In this document: piece by piece, positions 49,901 to 55,915 of the stretch | Numbering within the stretch: position 1 is the first letter of the stretch | Layout of the letters: each line of letters begins with the position of its first letter | Assembly: GCF_016775005.1 (NCBI RefSeq) | Contig: NZ_JAEUXI010000003.1 | Location: 230,340-294,339 of the forward strand | Length of the DNA: 64,000 bases | Direction of reading: 5' to 3' | From: Streptococcus suis | GTDB taxonomy: Bacteria; Bacillota; Bacilli; Lactobacillales; Streptococcaceae | The notes under the pieces: model-generated | Seen by the model: the letters and a program-made list of their open reading frames with translations, nothing else | Told to the model about the DNA's origin: nothing | The model's database searches: none | Translations under genes and position numbers: made by a program

Positions 49901-50559
49901 AAACTCCAATTGAAGATCAACCAACAACAGGCGGTGAGACCAGCCAGCCAGATCAACCAACAACAGGTGGCGAGACCAGCCAGCCAGACCAACCATCAAC
50001 AGGCGGCGAGACCAGCCAGCCAGACCAACCATCGACAGGCGGCGAGACCAGCCAGCCAGACCAGCCAACGCCAGGTGGTGAGACGAGTCAGTCAGGTTCA
50101 GATGAGTGGGTATGGACTGTGAAGCCAGAAAGTGGCCTCCTGTCTCTGACTCATGAAAAACCACGCCTGGATATTCTCGAAAGAGAACGGGGCTATGGTC
50201 GTCAAGGGCTTGACAATCCTGACTTGCAAGTCGGAGTGACTCGCCTGGTACAGGTAGGTAAAGTAGGTAAAGAGCGTGTCTTTGTTCAGGTAGTCACTGA
50301 GAATGGAGTTGTTCTTTCCCAACGCATTGTCCATACCATGGTGCTGGAAGAAGCACAGGATGAAATCCTAGAAGTTGGTAGAAAACCGCTAGCCCCACAA
50401 GCTGCTAGCCAATCAGCTACCGTTCAAGAAACCAAAGCAGCTGTTTCCAAAGCTCAGTTGCCAGAAACAGGCAGTCAAGACCAGTCCTATCTCCTTACAG
50501 GGCTCAGTGTACTTGCGACACTTGGCTTGGTTGCGCGTGCAAAACGCAGAGAAGAATAA
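40909..50559 (+). CDS. LPXTG surface enzyme: GH2 beta-galactosidase fused to GH84 N-acetylglucosaminidase
   Basis: A 3216-aa surface protein. It has a YSIRK-type signal (YSIRRLSVG, about 14-22) and an acidic spacer to about 130. A GH2 beta-galactosidase follows (about 140-880): acid/base Glu572 in MWSTGNEV and nucleophile Glu660 in YGSETASS, then GH2 C-terminal and Ig-like modules to about 1410 and an F5/8-type (CBM32-like) module (about 1414-1571). A GH84 domain covers about 1676-2315: NRGFIEGYYGNPWS at 1840-1853 and catalytic pair Asp1959-Asp1960 in GILADDA. Several more discoidin-like modules, five 12-residue Pro/Gly repeats, a G5-like domain and LPETG at 3184-3188 follow. It would strip Gal and then GlcNAc from LacNAc chains at the cell surface. 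Named by domains only; it resembles pneumococcal BgaA in the GH2 part. Confidence 0.9.
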   Translation: MKRSSKDLFDKRYSYSIRRLSVGTASVVVGCMLFGSQMVQANTVEASDPSLELVTDETEELPVIPEEEAVEETPAVLSEGGEVGQDDGSESVTELEAVAAEPMLAPAADLPQANESEGGETREATAQSQDQVVAPASWTTIHHYNQVDQQVNFDQAWKFSLGETAGASAKQFDDSSWQVLDLPHDFSLIQDYTQSGEAESGYKPGGTGWYRKAFTVSEEVAAGRVELQFDGAYMETEVFINGTSLGVHPNGYSPFTFDLTGHVRANEENIIAVKVVNPVPSSRWYSGSGIYRSVHLNMTPKVHLAEYGVVVTSPNLKESKTGQGTASRVEVVTALENAGSQSAAVTVRTSLFERLADGKVGTKVAEKTSSLTTISSQTSSKIRTEFDINNLKLWSVSNPHLYIVRTEILDGATVVQSRDQETGFRYIEFDNVSGFKLNGEKLKLQGVSMHHDQGGLGARAYYDAIERQFEILKGMGVNAVRVTHNPAARAMKDIANRMGMLLIDEAFDTWERPKNSNVNDYSRFFNRTIGTTAENLVGARAQDQQWSEFHVKQMVKSGINDPSIIMWSTGNEVLEGISGSASNYVSVINRLIGWINEVDPTRPATIGDNKLKHGDRIAVGMGDALNNATVRGIVGYNYADGSKYDESKANHPNWIIYGSETASSVNSRGVYNIKGNASRSDKQRTAYDQSHVNWGHTASQAWYDVITRDFVAGEFVWTGFDYLGEPTPWNGVGPGTQHGWPAPKSSYFGIVDTAGFPKDSYYFYRSQWKQDDTTLHVLPAWNDAVLQKDSNNRVEVVVYSNAAKVQLVHIAPDGTQRDLGTKEFTEVTTDAGYKYKIYNGADKSSTPHKNLYLTWQVDYQPGTIKAIAYDAQGNVIERTVGSSQHSTFGAASKLLAKVAKVDQAVTDHSLAYIEIDVVDANNNLVVNAANPVSISVSGPAKLVAMDNGNAMDHQSYQADNRKAFAGKVLAIVQMTGASGTVSVTASADGLTASTVEFAVTGQADQAANKAKEYKLSKNIYIKRGAEVNLPTSVTVRFQDGSEAEKAVSFDKAAIREKLATEDTVTARARVADLDLDVSLLISVIDQVAAIKNVATAVEIGSPLVLPQTVEAFLADGTLLSSQFPVTWTQPSDDQLRTEGVIEVRGVANVLGDQLPVIAKVRVGNRAVTIGGNVAPKATRIEQDIPQNLQSDTLMAIVDGGLQASANNDGGANETIWSNYDAAQADRKTATLSFVYDTAQNIAEVSIYYHRDNWSLRQPKSVTFSYQTSSSAEATVAAHRVTETKPVNGLTKVTYRLDRPVSAEIFKVTVENSDEVLSGRKTSVGIVELELKTALEAFVKSSDASINEIQIGNQVLCGTSITNNMTVSGRGDITARNSTNNVGVTVLRTADNTVKIVTSSEDGSQSETYTLTFVPDSPTTEGRNYIERSEMTLTAGSVENRVSEAVDNAKDFNLNSHWHSAWSGTDISNLWLTVDTGRVRQLNGLAYRHRQDGNPNGKVTSYDILVSTDNRTWTSVKTGSFDENNRDWQEVSFDPTSARYIKLQAVNTLGDGGRPNRFMSVSEIRVSEYLGQVEAVALTSDHVRLASQEYAYTGQALTPKPTVRVNGVTLVENQDYRLDYRDNIGQVGTSSQASVRVTGLGRYTGIVSLNFTIRAGQAETVSDGTVETADRFDATRPASAEVIAAALASEDYLNKNYQVFPTPQTVTYGDGLVALNGRVNLVIGQGVDIYTRNRLKDTLQAHQISYATSTSAVEGATNIYIGIHGQAGLAQSHQANAGRTAQLFDKIDAYRLVVKDNAISVIGKDTDAVFFGLTTLKHMLNDSPAPVLREVDVEDFADIKNRGFIEGYYGNPWSTADRMELMRYGGDLKLTQYFFAPKDDEYHNSRWRELYPEDKLEEIRQMARVGNQNKTRYVWTLHPFMHNSVRFGDENHYREDLEVIKRKFTQLMDVGVREFGILADDARHPAGGFASYNRLMADLTQWLESQQAQYSGLRKEMIFVPHEYWGDGDEAELRSLNENLPESASLTVTGGRIWGQVSNQFLTTLSTNLSQGGKTYRPVQLWINWPCTDNSKEHLILGGGEKFLQPNVDASLIGGIMLNPMQQSEPSKIALFSAAEYTWNIWESEEAAKRVNDIAFNFVETGRFTDSETSLAFRELGKHMINQNMDGRVVKLEESLELAPKLTAFRTKLEAGEDLTEDRRQLRAEFAKLKAAAQLYKESGNELMRNQIHYWLDNTIDQMDALESLLTATEFIGSDQADQLWNNYHQGLKLYEQSKGYTFWYVNHYEKAELGVQHIRPFILHLLEFLAGQVESELYPDRINSRLITNRSGAEGSVANILDGDLSTQLLFKNPNTISTGDYVGLEFNKTIDLDSLTFAMGAVSNLRDTFSAAAIQYQTEDGEWLPIPGHTYTGSEALLTFSNLGLKAKAVRMIATSDKANTWFGIRDIAVNKPLEASRQTSVAITHSNNLVYKGQTSEAQIKDGNDATEAMFANANTAGPQRDTTPAEAWVQLDLGQVKPISKVRLAQGTGDKLNKGVLEYSVNGTDWTNLTSLSGEQLKEVSQEFEAQYIRVRNTENLPKWWRIKDFSVETNEGRRDMVETSIASLENSPVFETLGSYRLPLPATTQLAPGDFVGIKLDRLHELESLQATGSQLDLVYSPNAVEWYQLDQLSEQPLARYIRLINKGQTSQGLGSSELLVETKEIHPDKLKSTTLGINQVYGNNDVRRIKNLDQLFDGVYNNFVEFADVPRQGGEIVLELGVQRPIRKIRAYIQDGTKNYLRDGKIQVSQNGQDWVDIVTVGDGQANASRDDSLGDGWTHDSNLPGNRYIEGSLETPVNAKYLRIYFTANYDYRFVGFTEMVINDGEFVKTINDPTVTGDGGEAAKNLYTNLVDRKVLSSYKPAKDQGHLVYHLSEKTEVNHVKLISSLPTGASVQLRARVIRQGQDAGPEWVELGSVTNSLQTFVLGQDVAHLLDLDLSWTGGRPELYELSTYHAEIDQETPIEDQPTTGGETSQPDQPTTGGETSQPDQPSTGGETSQPDQPSTGGETSQPDQPTPGGETSQSGSDEWVWTVKPESGLLSLTHEKPRLDILERERGYGRQGLDNPDLQVGVTRLVQVGKVGKERVFVQVVTENGVVLSQRIVHTMVLEEAQDEILEVGRKPLAPQAASQSATVQETKAAVSKAQLPETGSQDQSYLLTGLSVLATLGLVARAKRREE
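49915..50094 (+). repeat. Five tandem 36-bp repeats in the wall-spanning region
   Basis: Five in-frame copies of a 36-bp unit encode DQPTTGGETSQP with small changes (T/S at the fourth or fifth position; the last unit has PTPGG and ends SQS). Near-identity of the DNA copies suggests recent slippage, so copy number may vary between strains. The unit gives a flexible Pro/Gly-rich stalk before the G5-like and LPETG parts. Confidence 0.93.
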
Positions 50560-50590
50560 GGGGACAGCCCCAAATCTCTTCCCAATGAAA

Positions 50591-50624
50591 AAGAAGATCA
50601 GACCCTAGTCTGGTCTTCTTTATT
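50591..50624 (+). terminator. Terminator of the GH2-GH84 gene
   Basis: AAGAAGATCAGAC, loop CCTA, GTCTGGTCTTCTT: 13 pairs including one G-U, followed by a T-rich stretch. Confidence 0.9.
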
Positions 50625-50669
50625 TTTTCGTTAGAAGAGGGATTTCTATGGGAAAAAAAGGTAAAATTA

Positions 50670-50751
50670 TGGTAAAATAATCTGGATACGTGGTTTTGTG
50701 CAAAGCTGAATCCAGTAATTCTATTGGGTTGAACTTTGTAGAAAACACGTA
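50670..50751 (+). promoter_or_regulatory. pnp promoter and 5'-terminal leader hairpin
   Basis: An extended -10 box TGGTAAAAT is at 50670-50678, so transcription starts near 50685. From 50687 the RNA can fold TACGTGGTTTTGTGCAAAG (to 50705) against CTTTGTAGAAAACACGTA (50734-50751), about 16 pairs with small bulges. An inner TCCAGT/ATTGGG helix fills the loop. The message thus begins with a 65-nt stem-loop, 14 nt before the AGGAG site. In E. coli a pnp leader stem is cut by RNase III and mediates PNPase autoregulation; a parallel here is inference. Confidence 0.75.
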
Positions 50752-50774
50752 AATTAACAATTAGGAGAACATTC

Positions 50775-52994
50775 ATGTCAAAACAAGTATTTGAAACGGT
50801 TTTTGCTGGCAAGAAATTGGTCGTTGAAACTGGTCAGGTTGCCAAACAAGCCAATGGTGCGGTTGTTGTTCGCTATGGCGACTCCACAGTCCTTACAGCG
50901 GCAGTTATGTCCAAGAAAATGGCGACGGGTGATTTCTTCCCGCTCCAAGTCAACTATGAAGAGAAAATGTACGCCGCAGGGAAGTTCCCAGGTGGCTGGA
51001 TGAAGCGTGAAGGCCGTCCGTCAACCGATGCAACCTTGACAGCTCGTTTGATTGACCGCCCAATCCGTCCAATGTTTGCGGAAGGATTCCGTAACGAAGT
51101 TCAAGTCATCAACACAGTGCTTTCTTACGATCCGGATGCCTCTGCTCCAATGGCAGCCATGTTTGGTTCTTCATTGGCATTGGCAATCTCAGACATCCCA
51201 TTCAACGGTCCAATCGCAGGTGTCCAGGTCGGCTATGTCAATGGTGAACTCATCATCAACCCTGACAAGGCTCAAATGGAAGAGTCTCTCCTTGACTTGA
51301 CAGTAGCTGGTAACAAGGATGCCATTAACATGGTAGAGTCTGGTGCCAAAGAATTGTCAGAAGACATCATGTTGGAAGCCCTCTTGAAAGGTCATGCGGC
51401 TATTCAAGAACTCCTTGATTTCCAAAATCAAATCGTGGCAGCAGTTGGCAAGGAAAAGGCAGATGTGGAACTTCTTCAAGTGGACCCAGAATTGCAGGCT
51501 GAGATTGTCGCAGCTTACAATGACGATTTGAAAAAAGCGGTGCAGGTAGAAGAAAAATTGGCCCGTGAAGATGCGACCAATGCAGTGCGTGAAACGGTCA
51601 TCGCAGCCTACGAAGAAAAATACGCTGAGCACGAAGAATTCGACCGCATCATGCGTGATGTCCATGAAATCTTGGAACTCATGGAGCACGCAGAAGTTCG
51701 TCGTTTGATTACAGAAGACAAGGTCCGCCCAGACGGTCGCCGTGTCGATGAGATTCGTCCGCTGGATGCAGAAGTGGACTTCTTGCCAAACGTTCATGGC
51801 TCAGGCCTCTTTACTCGTGGTCAAACGCAAGCTCTTTCTGTCTTGACCTTGGCTCCAATGGGTGAAACCCAAATCATCGACGGATTGGACGACGAGTACA
51901 AGAAACGCTTCTTGCACCACTACAATTTCCCACAATATTCAGTGGGCTCAACTGGTCGCTACGGTGCACCAGGCCGTCGTGAGATTGGTCACGGTGCCCT
52001 TGGTGAGCGTGCTCTCGAGCAAGTCTTGCCTAGCTTGGAGGACTTCCCTTACGCTATCCGCTTGGTAGCAGAAGTCTTGGAATCAAACGGTTCTTCATCG
52101 CAGGCTTCTATCACAGCTGGTACCCTTGCCCTTATGGCAGGTGGTGTGCCAATCAAGGCTCCAGTTGCAGGTATTGCCATGGGTCTGATTTCAGACGGCA
52201 CCAACTACACCGTCTTGACCGATATTCAAGGTCTTGAGGACCACTTTGGCGACATGGACTTCAAGGTTGCGGGTACCCGTGACGGTATCACAGCTCTTCA
52301 AATGGACATCAAGATCGACGGTATCACACCGCAAATCTTGGAAGAAGCCTTGGCACAAGCTAAAAAGGCACGTTTTGAAATCCTTGATGTCATCGAAGCG
52401 ACAATCCCAGAAGTTCGTCCTGACTTGGCACCAACTGCACCGAAGATTGACACTATCAAGATTGATGTAGATAAGATCAAGATTGTCATCGGTAAGGGTG
52501 GCGAAACCATCGATAAGATTATTGCAGAAACTGGCGTGAAAATCGATATTGACGAAGACGGTCTTGTGGCGATCTTCTCACCAGATCGCGATGCGATTGA
52601 ACGGACCAAGGAAATCATTGCAGGTCTTGTTCGTGAAGCAAAAGTGGACGAAGTCTTCCAAGCAAAAGTGGTTCGTTTGGAGAAATTCGGTGCCTTTGTC
52701 AACCTCTTTGACAAGACAGACGCCCTGGTCCACGTTTCTGAAATGGCTTGGACCCGTGTCAATAAACCAGAAGACCTAGTTGAAATCGGCGACATTGTCG
52801 ATGTCAAGGTTATCAAGATTGACGACAAGGGCCGTGTCGATGCTTCTATGAAGGCTCTTCTTCCAAAACCAGAAGGTTATGTGGAGCCAGAAAAACGTGA
52901 GCGTTCTGACAGACCACGCCGTCACAAAGACAACAAAGAGAAAAAAGATAACAACTTTGGTGAATTCAAATTCCACAAGGTTGAAAAGAAATAA
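50775..52994 (+). CDS. pnp: Polynucleotide phosphorylase
   Basis: A 3'-5' phosphorolytic exoribonuclease in mRNA decay; works as a trimer with a central channel. The 739-aa protein has two RNase PH domains (about 1-230 and 310-550, the second with [19 protein letters not shown] and [14 protein letters not shown]), an alpha-helical linker, a KH domain ([16 protein letters not shown] near 570) and an S1 domain ([19 protein letters not shown] near 625), ending in a charged Lys/Asp tail. AGGAG precedes the ATG. The leader forms a long 5' hairpin. A weak terminator follows at 53002. Confidence 0.97.
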   Translation: MSKQVFETVFAGKKLVVETGQVAKQANGAVVVRYGDSTVLTAAVMSKKMATGDFFPLQVNYEEKMYAAGKFPGGWMKREGRPSTDATLTARLIDRPIRPMFAEGFRNEVQVINTVLSYDPDASAPMAAMFGSSLALAISDIPFNGPIAGVQVGYVNGELIINPDKAQMEESLLDLTVAGNKDAINMVESGAKELSEDIMLEALLKGHAAIQELLDFQNQIVAAVGKEKADVELLQVDPELQAEIVAAYNDDLKKAVQVEEKLAREDATNAVRETVIAAYEEKYAEHEEFDRIMRDVHEILELMEHAEVRRLITEDKVRPDGRRVDEIRPLDAEVDFLPNVHGSGLFTRGQTQALSVLTLAPMGETQIIDGLDDEYKKRFLHHYNFPQYSVGSTGRYGAPGRREIGHGALGERALEQVLPSLEDFPYAIRLVAEVLESNGSSSQASITAGTLALMAGGVPIKAPVAGIAMGLISDGTNYTVLTDIQGLEDHFGDMDFKVAGTRDGITALQMDIKIDGITPQILEEALAQAKKARFEILDVIEATIPEVRPDLAPTAPKIDTIKIDVDKIKIVIGKGGETIDKIIAETGVKIDIDEDGLVAIFSPDRDAIERTKEIIAGLVREAKVDEVFQAKVVRLEKFGAFVNLFDKTDALVHVSEMAWTRVNKPEDLVEIGDIVDVKVIKIDDKGRVDASMKALLPKPEGYVEPEKRERSDRPRRHKDNKEKKDNNFGEFKFHKVEKK

Positions 52995-53001
52995 GCTGAG
53001 T

Positions 53002-53027
53002 AGACAAGTTCGGTAGCGGGCTTGTCT
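53002..53027 (+). terminator. Weak terminator between pnp and cysE
   Basis: AGACAAG and CTTGTCT with a 12-nt loop, followed by only TCTC, so read-through into cysE is likely. Confidence 0.6.
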
Positions 53028-53047
53028 TCTCGCTAGAAGGAGTGACT

Positions 53048-53665
53048 ATGGGTTGGTGGAAGGACACCATTGAGATTGTAAAAGAAAAAGATCCGGCAGC
53101 ACGGACGACCTTGGAAGTTCTTTTGACCTACCCAGGTGTCAAGGCATTGGCTGCCCACCGTCTATCCCATTGGATGTGGAAAAAAGGCTTTAAACTCCTG
53201 GCTCGGATGCACAGCCAATTTTGGCGCTTTTGGACCAATATTGAGATTCATCCAGGCGCCGAGATTGCTTCGGGGGTCTTCATTGACCACGGAGCTGGTT
53301 TGGTTATCGGAGAAACCGCTATTATCGAATCAGGTGTCATGCTTTACCACGGCGTAACGCTTGGTGGAACAGGAAAGGATACGGGCAAACGTCATCCAAC
53401 CGTTCGAAAAGGTGCCCTTGTCTCTGCCCATGCTCAAGTGATTGGCCCCATTGAGATTGGGGAAAATGCTAAAGTGGGTGCAGCTGCCGTTGTCCTAGCC
53501 GATGTTCCAGCAGATGTGACAGTGGTCGGTATGCCAGCTAAAATTGTCCGTGTACACGGTCAAAAAGATGAGAAGGTCATTCATGACATGGAAGATGGCC
53601 GTGAACACTACACCACCAAACTGGCAGAGCTGAGAGAAGCCAGCCACCATTCGTCGCATTTGTAG
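53048..53665 (+). CDS. cysE: Serine O-acetyltransferase
   Basis: Transfers acetyl from acetyl-CoA to serine, making O-acetylserine for cysteine synthesis. The 205-aa protein has a short N-terminal helical part and a left-handed beta-helix with IEIHPGAEI, FIDHGAGLVIGETAIIE, YHGVTLGGTGKDTGKRHP and VGAAAVVL, the last including catalytic His residues. I start it at ATG 53048 (MGWWKDTI), with AGAAGGAG 6 nt upstream; a GTG two codons earlier is less well placed. It begins a likely operon with a 58-aa membrane protein, cysS and mrnC, linking cysteine supply to charging of tRNA-Cys. Confidence 0.95.
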   Translation: MGWWKDTIEIVKEKDPAARTTLEVLLTYPGVKALAAHRLSHWMWKKGFKLLARMHSQFWRFWTNIEIHPGAEIASGVFIDHGAGLVIGETAIIESGVMLYHGVTLGGTGKDTGKRHPTVRKGALVSAHAQVIGPIEIGENAKVGAAAVVLADVPADVTVVGMPAKIVRVHGQKDEKVIHDMEDGREHYTTKLAELREASHHSSHL

Positions 53666-53696
53666 GATTGAACCAAGGGTGCAAAAGGAGTAACAA

Positions 53697-53873
53697 ATGA
53701 AAGCATTTAAAGGAAGCGACTGGCTCTATCCAGTCAATTTGGTTTTGGCCATTGTGTTGGCTGTTTTAAATTATAGCCAGGGGTCCTATGGGCTCGGTCA
53801 TATCTGGGCTGCCTTGGCAATCTTTTGGGTGATCCGACTGGTCTTGCTTTGGATCCAGCGGAAGAAAAAGTAG
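53697..53873 (+). CDS. Hypothetical 58-aa membrane protein
   Basis: A short gene between cysE and cysS. The product (MKAFKGSDWLYPVNLVLAIV...) has two predicted membrane helices, about 13-25 and 35-52, with a short NYSQGSYG turn between them and a basic WIQRKKK end. AAAAGGAG lies 6 nt before the ATG, the gap to cysE is 31 bp and the gap to cysS is 8 bp, so it is part of the operon. The good ribosome-binding site and tight packing argue for a real protein. I do not recognise a family or function. Confidence 0.78.
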   Translation: MKAFKGSDWLYPVNLVLAIVLAVLNYSQGSYGLGHIWAALAIFWVIRLVLLWIQRKKK

Positions 53874-53881
53874 GAGAAAGC

Positions 53882-55225
53882 ATGATAAAAATTTACGATA
53901 CCATGACCCGCAGTTTGCGTGACTTTGTGCCCTTGGAAGAGGGCAAGGTCAAGATGTATGTTTGCGGTCCGACGGTTTACAACTATATCCATATCGGAAA
54001 TGCCCGTAGCGTCGTGGCTTTTGATACCATCCGCCGCTATTTTGAATACCGTGGTTTTGATGTGACCTATATCTCCAATTTTACGGATGTGGATGACAAG
54101 ATTATCAAAGCTGCTAATGAAGCTGGCATGACAACCAAAGAACTGTCTGATAAGTTTATCACAGCTTTCAAGGAAGATGTGGCAAAGTTAGGTGTCAAAC
54201 CAGCTACCAAAAATCCTCGGGTTATTGACTACATGGATGAAATCATTGATTTTGTGCAGGTCTTGATTGACAAGGGGTACGCCTATGAAGCGGCTGGCGA
54301 TGTTTATTTCCGAGTGGAAAAGGCTGAGAATTATGCTCGCTTGGCCAATAAAACCCTGTCAGACTTAGAGGCTGGTGCATCTGGTCGGGTGGAGGGAGAA
54401 GGTCAACTCAAAGAACACCCCTTCGACTTTGCCCTGTGGAAAACTGCCAAGCCAGGTGAAGTGTCTTGGGAAAGTCCTTGGGGAGCAGGTCGTCCAGGTT
54501 GGCATATCGAGTGTTCGGTTATGGCGACAGAGATTTTGGGAGATACCATTGATATTCACGGTGGTGGTGCGGACTTGGAGTTCCCCCACCATACCAATGA
54601 AATCGCCCAGTCTGAGTGCAAAACAGGTCAAACCTTTGCCAACTACTGGATGCACAATGCCATGCTCAATATCAATGATGAGAAGATGTCCAAGTCCTTG
54701 GGTAATTTCCTGACAGCCCATGATATGTTGGAACAAATTGACGGTCAGGTCTTGCGATTCTTCCTATCTACCCAGCACTACCGCCGTCCACTCAACTACA
54801 CTGAGAAGGCTATTTCAGATGCGGAAATCAATCTTAAATATCTAAAAAATACTTATACACAACCTGTGCAAAACTCTGTGGATAAGTCAGGTCTTGAATT
54901 ACACTTGGCGGCCTTTGAAGCGGCAATGGATGATGATTTCAATGCGGCAAATGGGATTACGGCTATCTTTGACTTTGCCAAATGGATCAACTCAGGCAAC
55001 TACGATGAAACTGTAAAAGAAGCTTTTGGCAGAATGCTCGCCGTCTTTGGCATCGTCTTTGAAGAAGAAGTCTTGGACAGCGAGATTGAAGCCTTAATAG
55101 CAGAACGTCAAGCGGCGCGTGCCAATCGAGACTTTGCGACGGCAGACCGCATTCGTGATGAATTGGCAGCCCAGGGCATCAAGCTCTTGGATACCAAGGA
55201 TGGTGTGAGGTGGACACGTGACTAA
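53882..55225 (+). CDS. cysS: Cysteinyl-tRNA synthetase
   Basis: A class I synthetase. The 447-aa protein has the zinc Cys in MYVCGPTVYNYIHIGNARS (HIGN as the HIGH motif, about 26-45), WHIECSVMA, GGGADLEFPHHTNEIAQSE with the zinc-site His residues, and EKMSKSLGNF (KMSKS). The start at ATG 53882 (MIKIYDTMTRSL) has TAGGAGAAAG just upstream; a longer open frame would run into the 58-aa gene. The end overlaps mrnC by 8 bp. Confidence 0.96.
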   Translation: MIKIYDTMTRSLRDFVPLEEGKVKMYVCGPTVYNYIHIGNARSVVAFDTIRRYFEYRGFDVTYISNFTDVDDKIIKAANEAGMTTKELSDKFITAFKEDVAKLGVKPATKNPRVIDYMDEIIDFVQVLIDKGYAYEAAGDVYFRVEKAENYARLANKTLSDLEAGASGRVEGEGQLKEHPFDFALWKTAKPGEVSWESPWGAGRPGWHIECSVMATEILGDTIDIHGGGADLEFPHHTNEIAQSECKTGQTFANYWMHNAMLNINDEKMSKSLGNFLTAHDMLEQIDGQVLRFFLSTQHYRRPLNYTEKAISDAEINLKYLKNTYTQPVQNSVDKSGLELHLAAFEAAMDDDFNAANGITAIFDFAKWINSGNYDETVKEAFGRMLAVFGIVFEEEVLDSEIEALIAERQAARANRDFATADRIRDELAAQGIKLLDTKDGVRWTRD

Positions 55226-55619
55226 GGCAGTAGATGTCAATCTCATCAATGGAATTGCCCTGGCTTTTGAAGGGGATGCTGTCTATTCCATGTATATCAG
55301 AAGGCACTTGATTTTCAAGGGGCTGACCAAGCCCAATCAATTGCACGGTGAGGCTAACAAATACGTCTCGGCCAAGGCTCAGGCAAGCCTGATTTCTGCC
55401 CTCTTAGAAGCTCAGCTATTGACAGAAAAAGAGGAAGAAATCTATAAACGGGGTCGCAACACCAACAGTCACACCAAGGCTAAGAATGCGGACGTAGTCA
55501 CCTATCGGATGTCCACAGGTTTTGAGGCGGTTTTGGGCTATTTGCACATGACCGAGCAGATGGAACGCCTGGATGAACTGGTGGGCTGGTGTATTGAGAC
55601 AATTGATATGACAAAATAA
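55218..55619 (+). CDS. mrnC: Mini-ribonuclease III
   Basis: Mini-III matures the ends of 23S rRNA in Firmicutes. The 133-aa protein is a single RNase III catalytic domain without the dsRNA-binding domain: VDVNLINGIALAFEGDAVYSMYIRRHLI with the catalytic acidic residues, and RGRNTNSHTKAKNADVVTYRMSTGFEAVLGYLH. It starts at GTG 55218 inside the end of cysS; no ATG start is available near the conserved VNLINGIALAFEGDAV. The cysS-mrnC order is common in Firmicutes. Confidence 0.93.
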   Translation: MTKAVDVNLINGIALAFEGDAVYSMYIRRHLIFKGLTKPNQLHGEANKYVSAKAQASLISALLEAQLLTEKEEEIYKRGRNTNSHTKAKNADVVTYRMSTGFEAVLGYLHMTEQMERLDELVGWCIETIDMTK

Positions 55620-55642
55620 GGCTATCTAGCCTTATTTTTTTT
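55614..55642 (+). terminator. Terminator of the cysE-cysS-mrnC operon
   Basis: AAATAAGGC, loop TATCTA, GCCTTATTT, then T's. The left arm includes the mrnC stop codon. Confidence 0.92.
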
Positions 55643-55835
55643 GTCTTTTTTGACAAGATTTTTAAGAAAACGTTTTCTGTAATTTTATTCATTTCTTCTT
55701 ATAAATATAAGTATATATTGCCAGATTTTTCTTATATCTTTCTAACTTTAAAGATGCATTAATAAATATAAGTCTATTTGTAAGGAATGTATGTTTTTCA
55801 TCTATTTTTTACATATTAATAACTGGACAAACCAC
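55643..55835. promoter_or_regulatory. AT-rich spacer with a cre-like site
   Basis: AGAAAACGTTTTCT at 55665-55678 is a perfect palindrome and fits the CcpA cre consensus TGWAARCGNTWNCW at 13 of 14 positions. It lies about 190 bp before the adhesin promoter proposed at 55836; a TTGACA 10 bp upstream of it has no fitting -10 box. The rest of the spacer is very AT-rich with no gene seen. Confidence 0.6.
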
Positions 55836-55864
55836 TTGAATTTGTGTATTTTTTATGATTTAAT
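55836..55864 (+). promoter_or_regulatory. Promoter of the large adhesin gene
   Basis: TTGAAT (55836-55841), 17 bp, TTTAAT (55859-55864), about 50 bp before the ATG. Alternative boxes exist in this AT-rich DNA, so confidence is moderate. Confidence 0.5.
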
Positions 55865-55915
55865 GGAAACTGGTGTAGAGCCTAATATATTAATATATAA
55901 GAGAGGAGAATGGAA

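Noticed and set aside
49915..50094. Regular 36-bp repeats as a CRISPR array
   Set aside because: The units are contiguous without spacers and are in frame within the glycosidase coding sequence.
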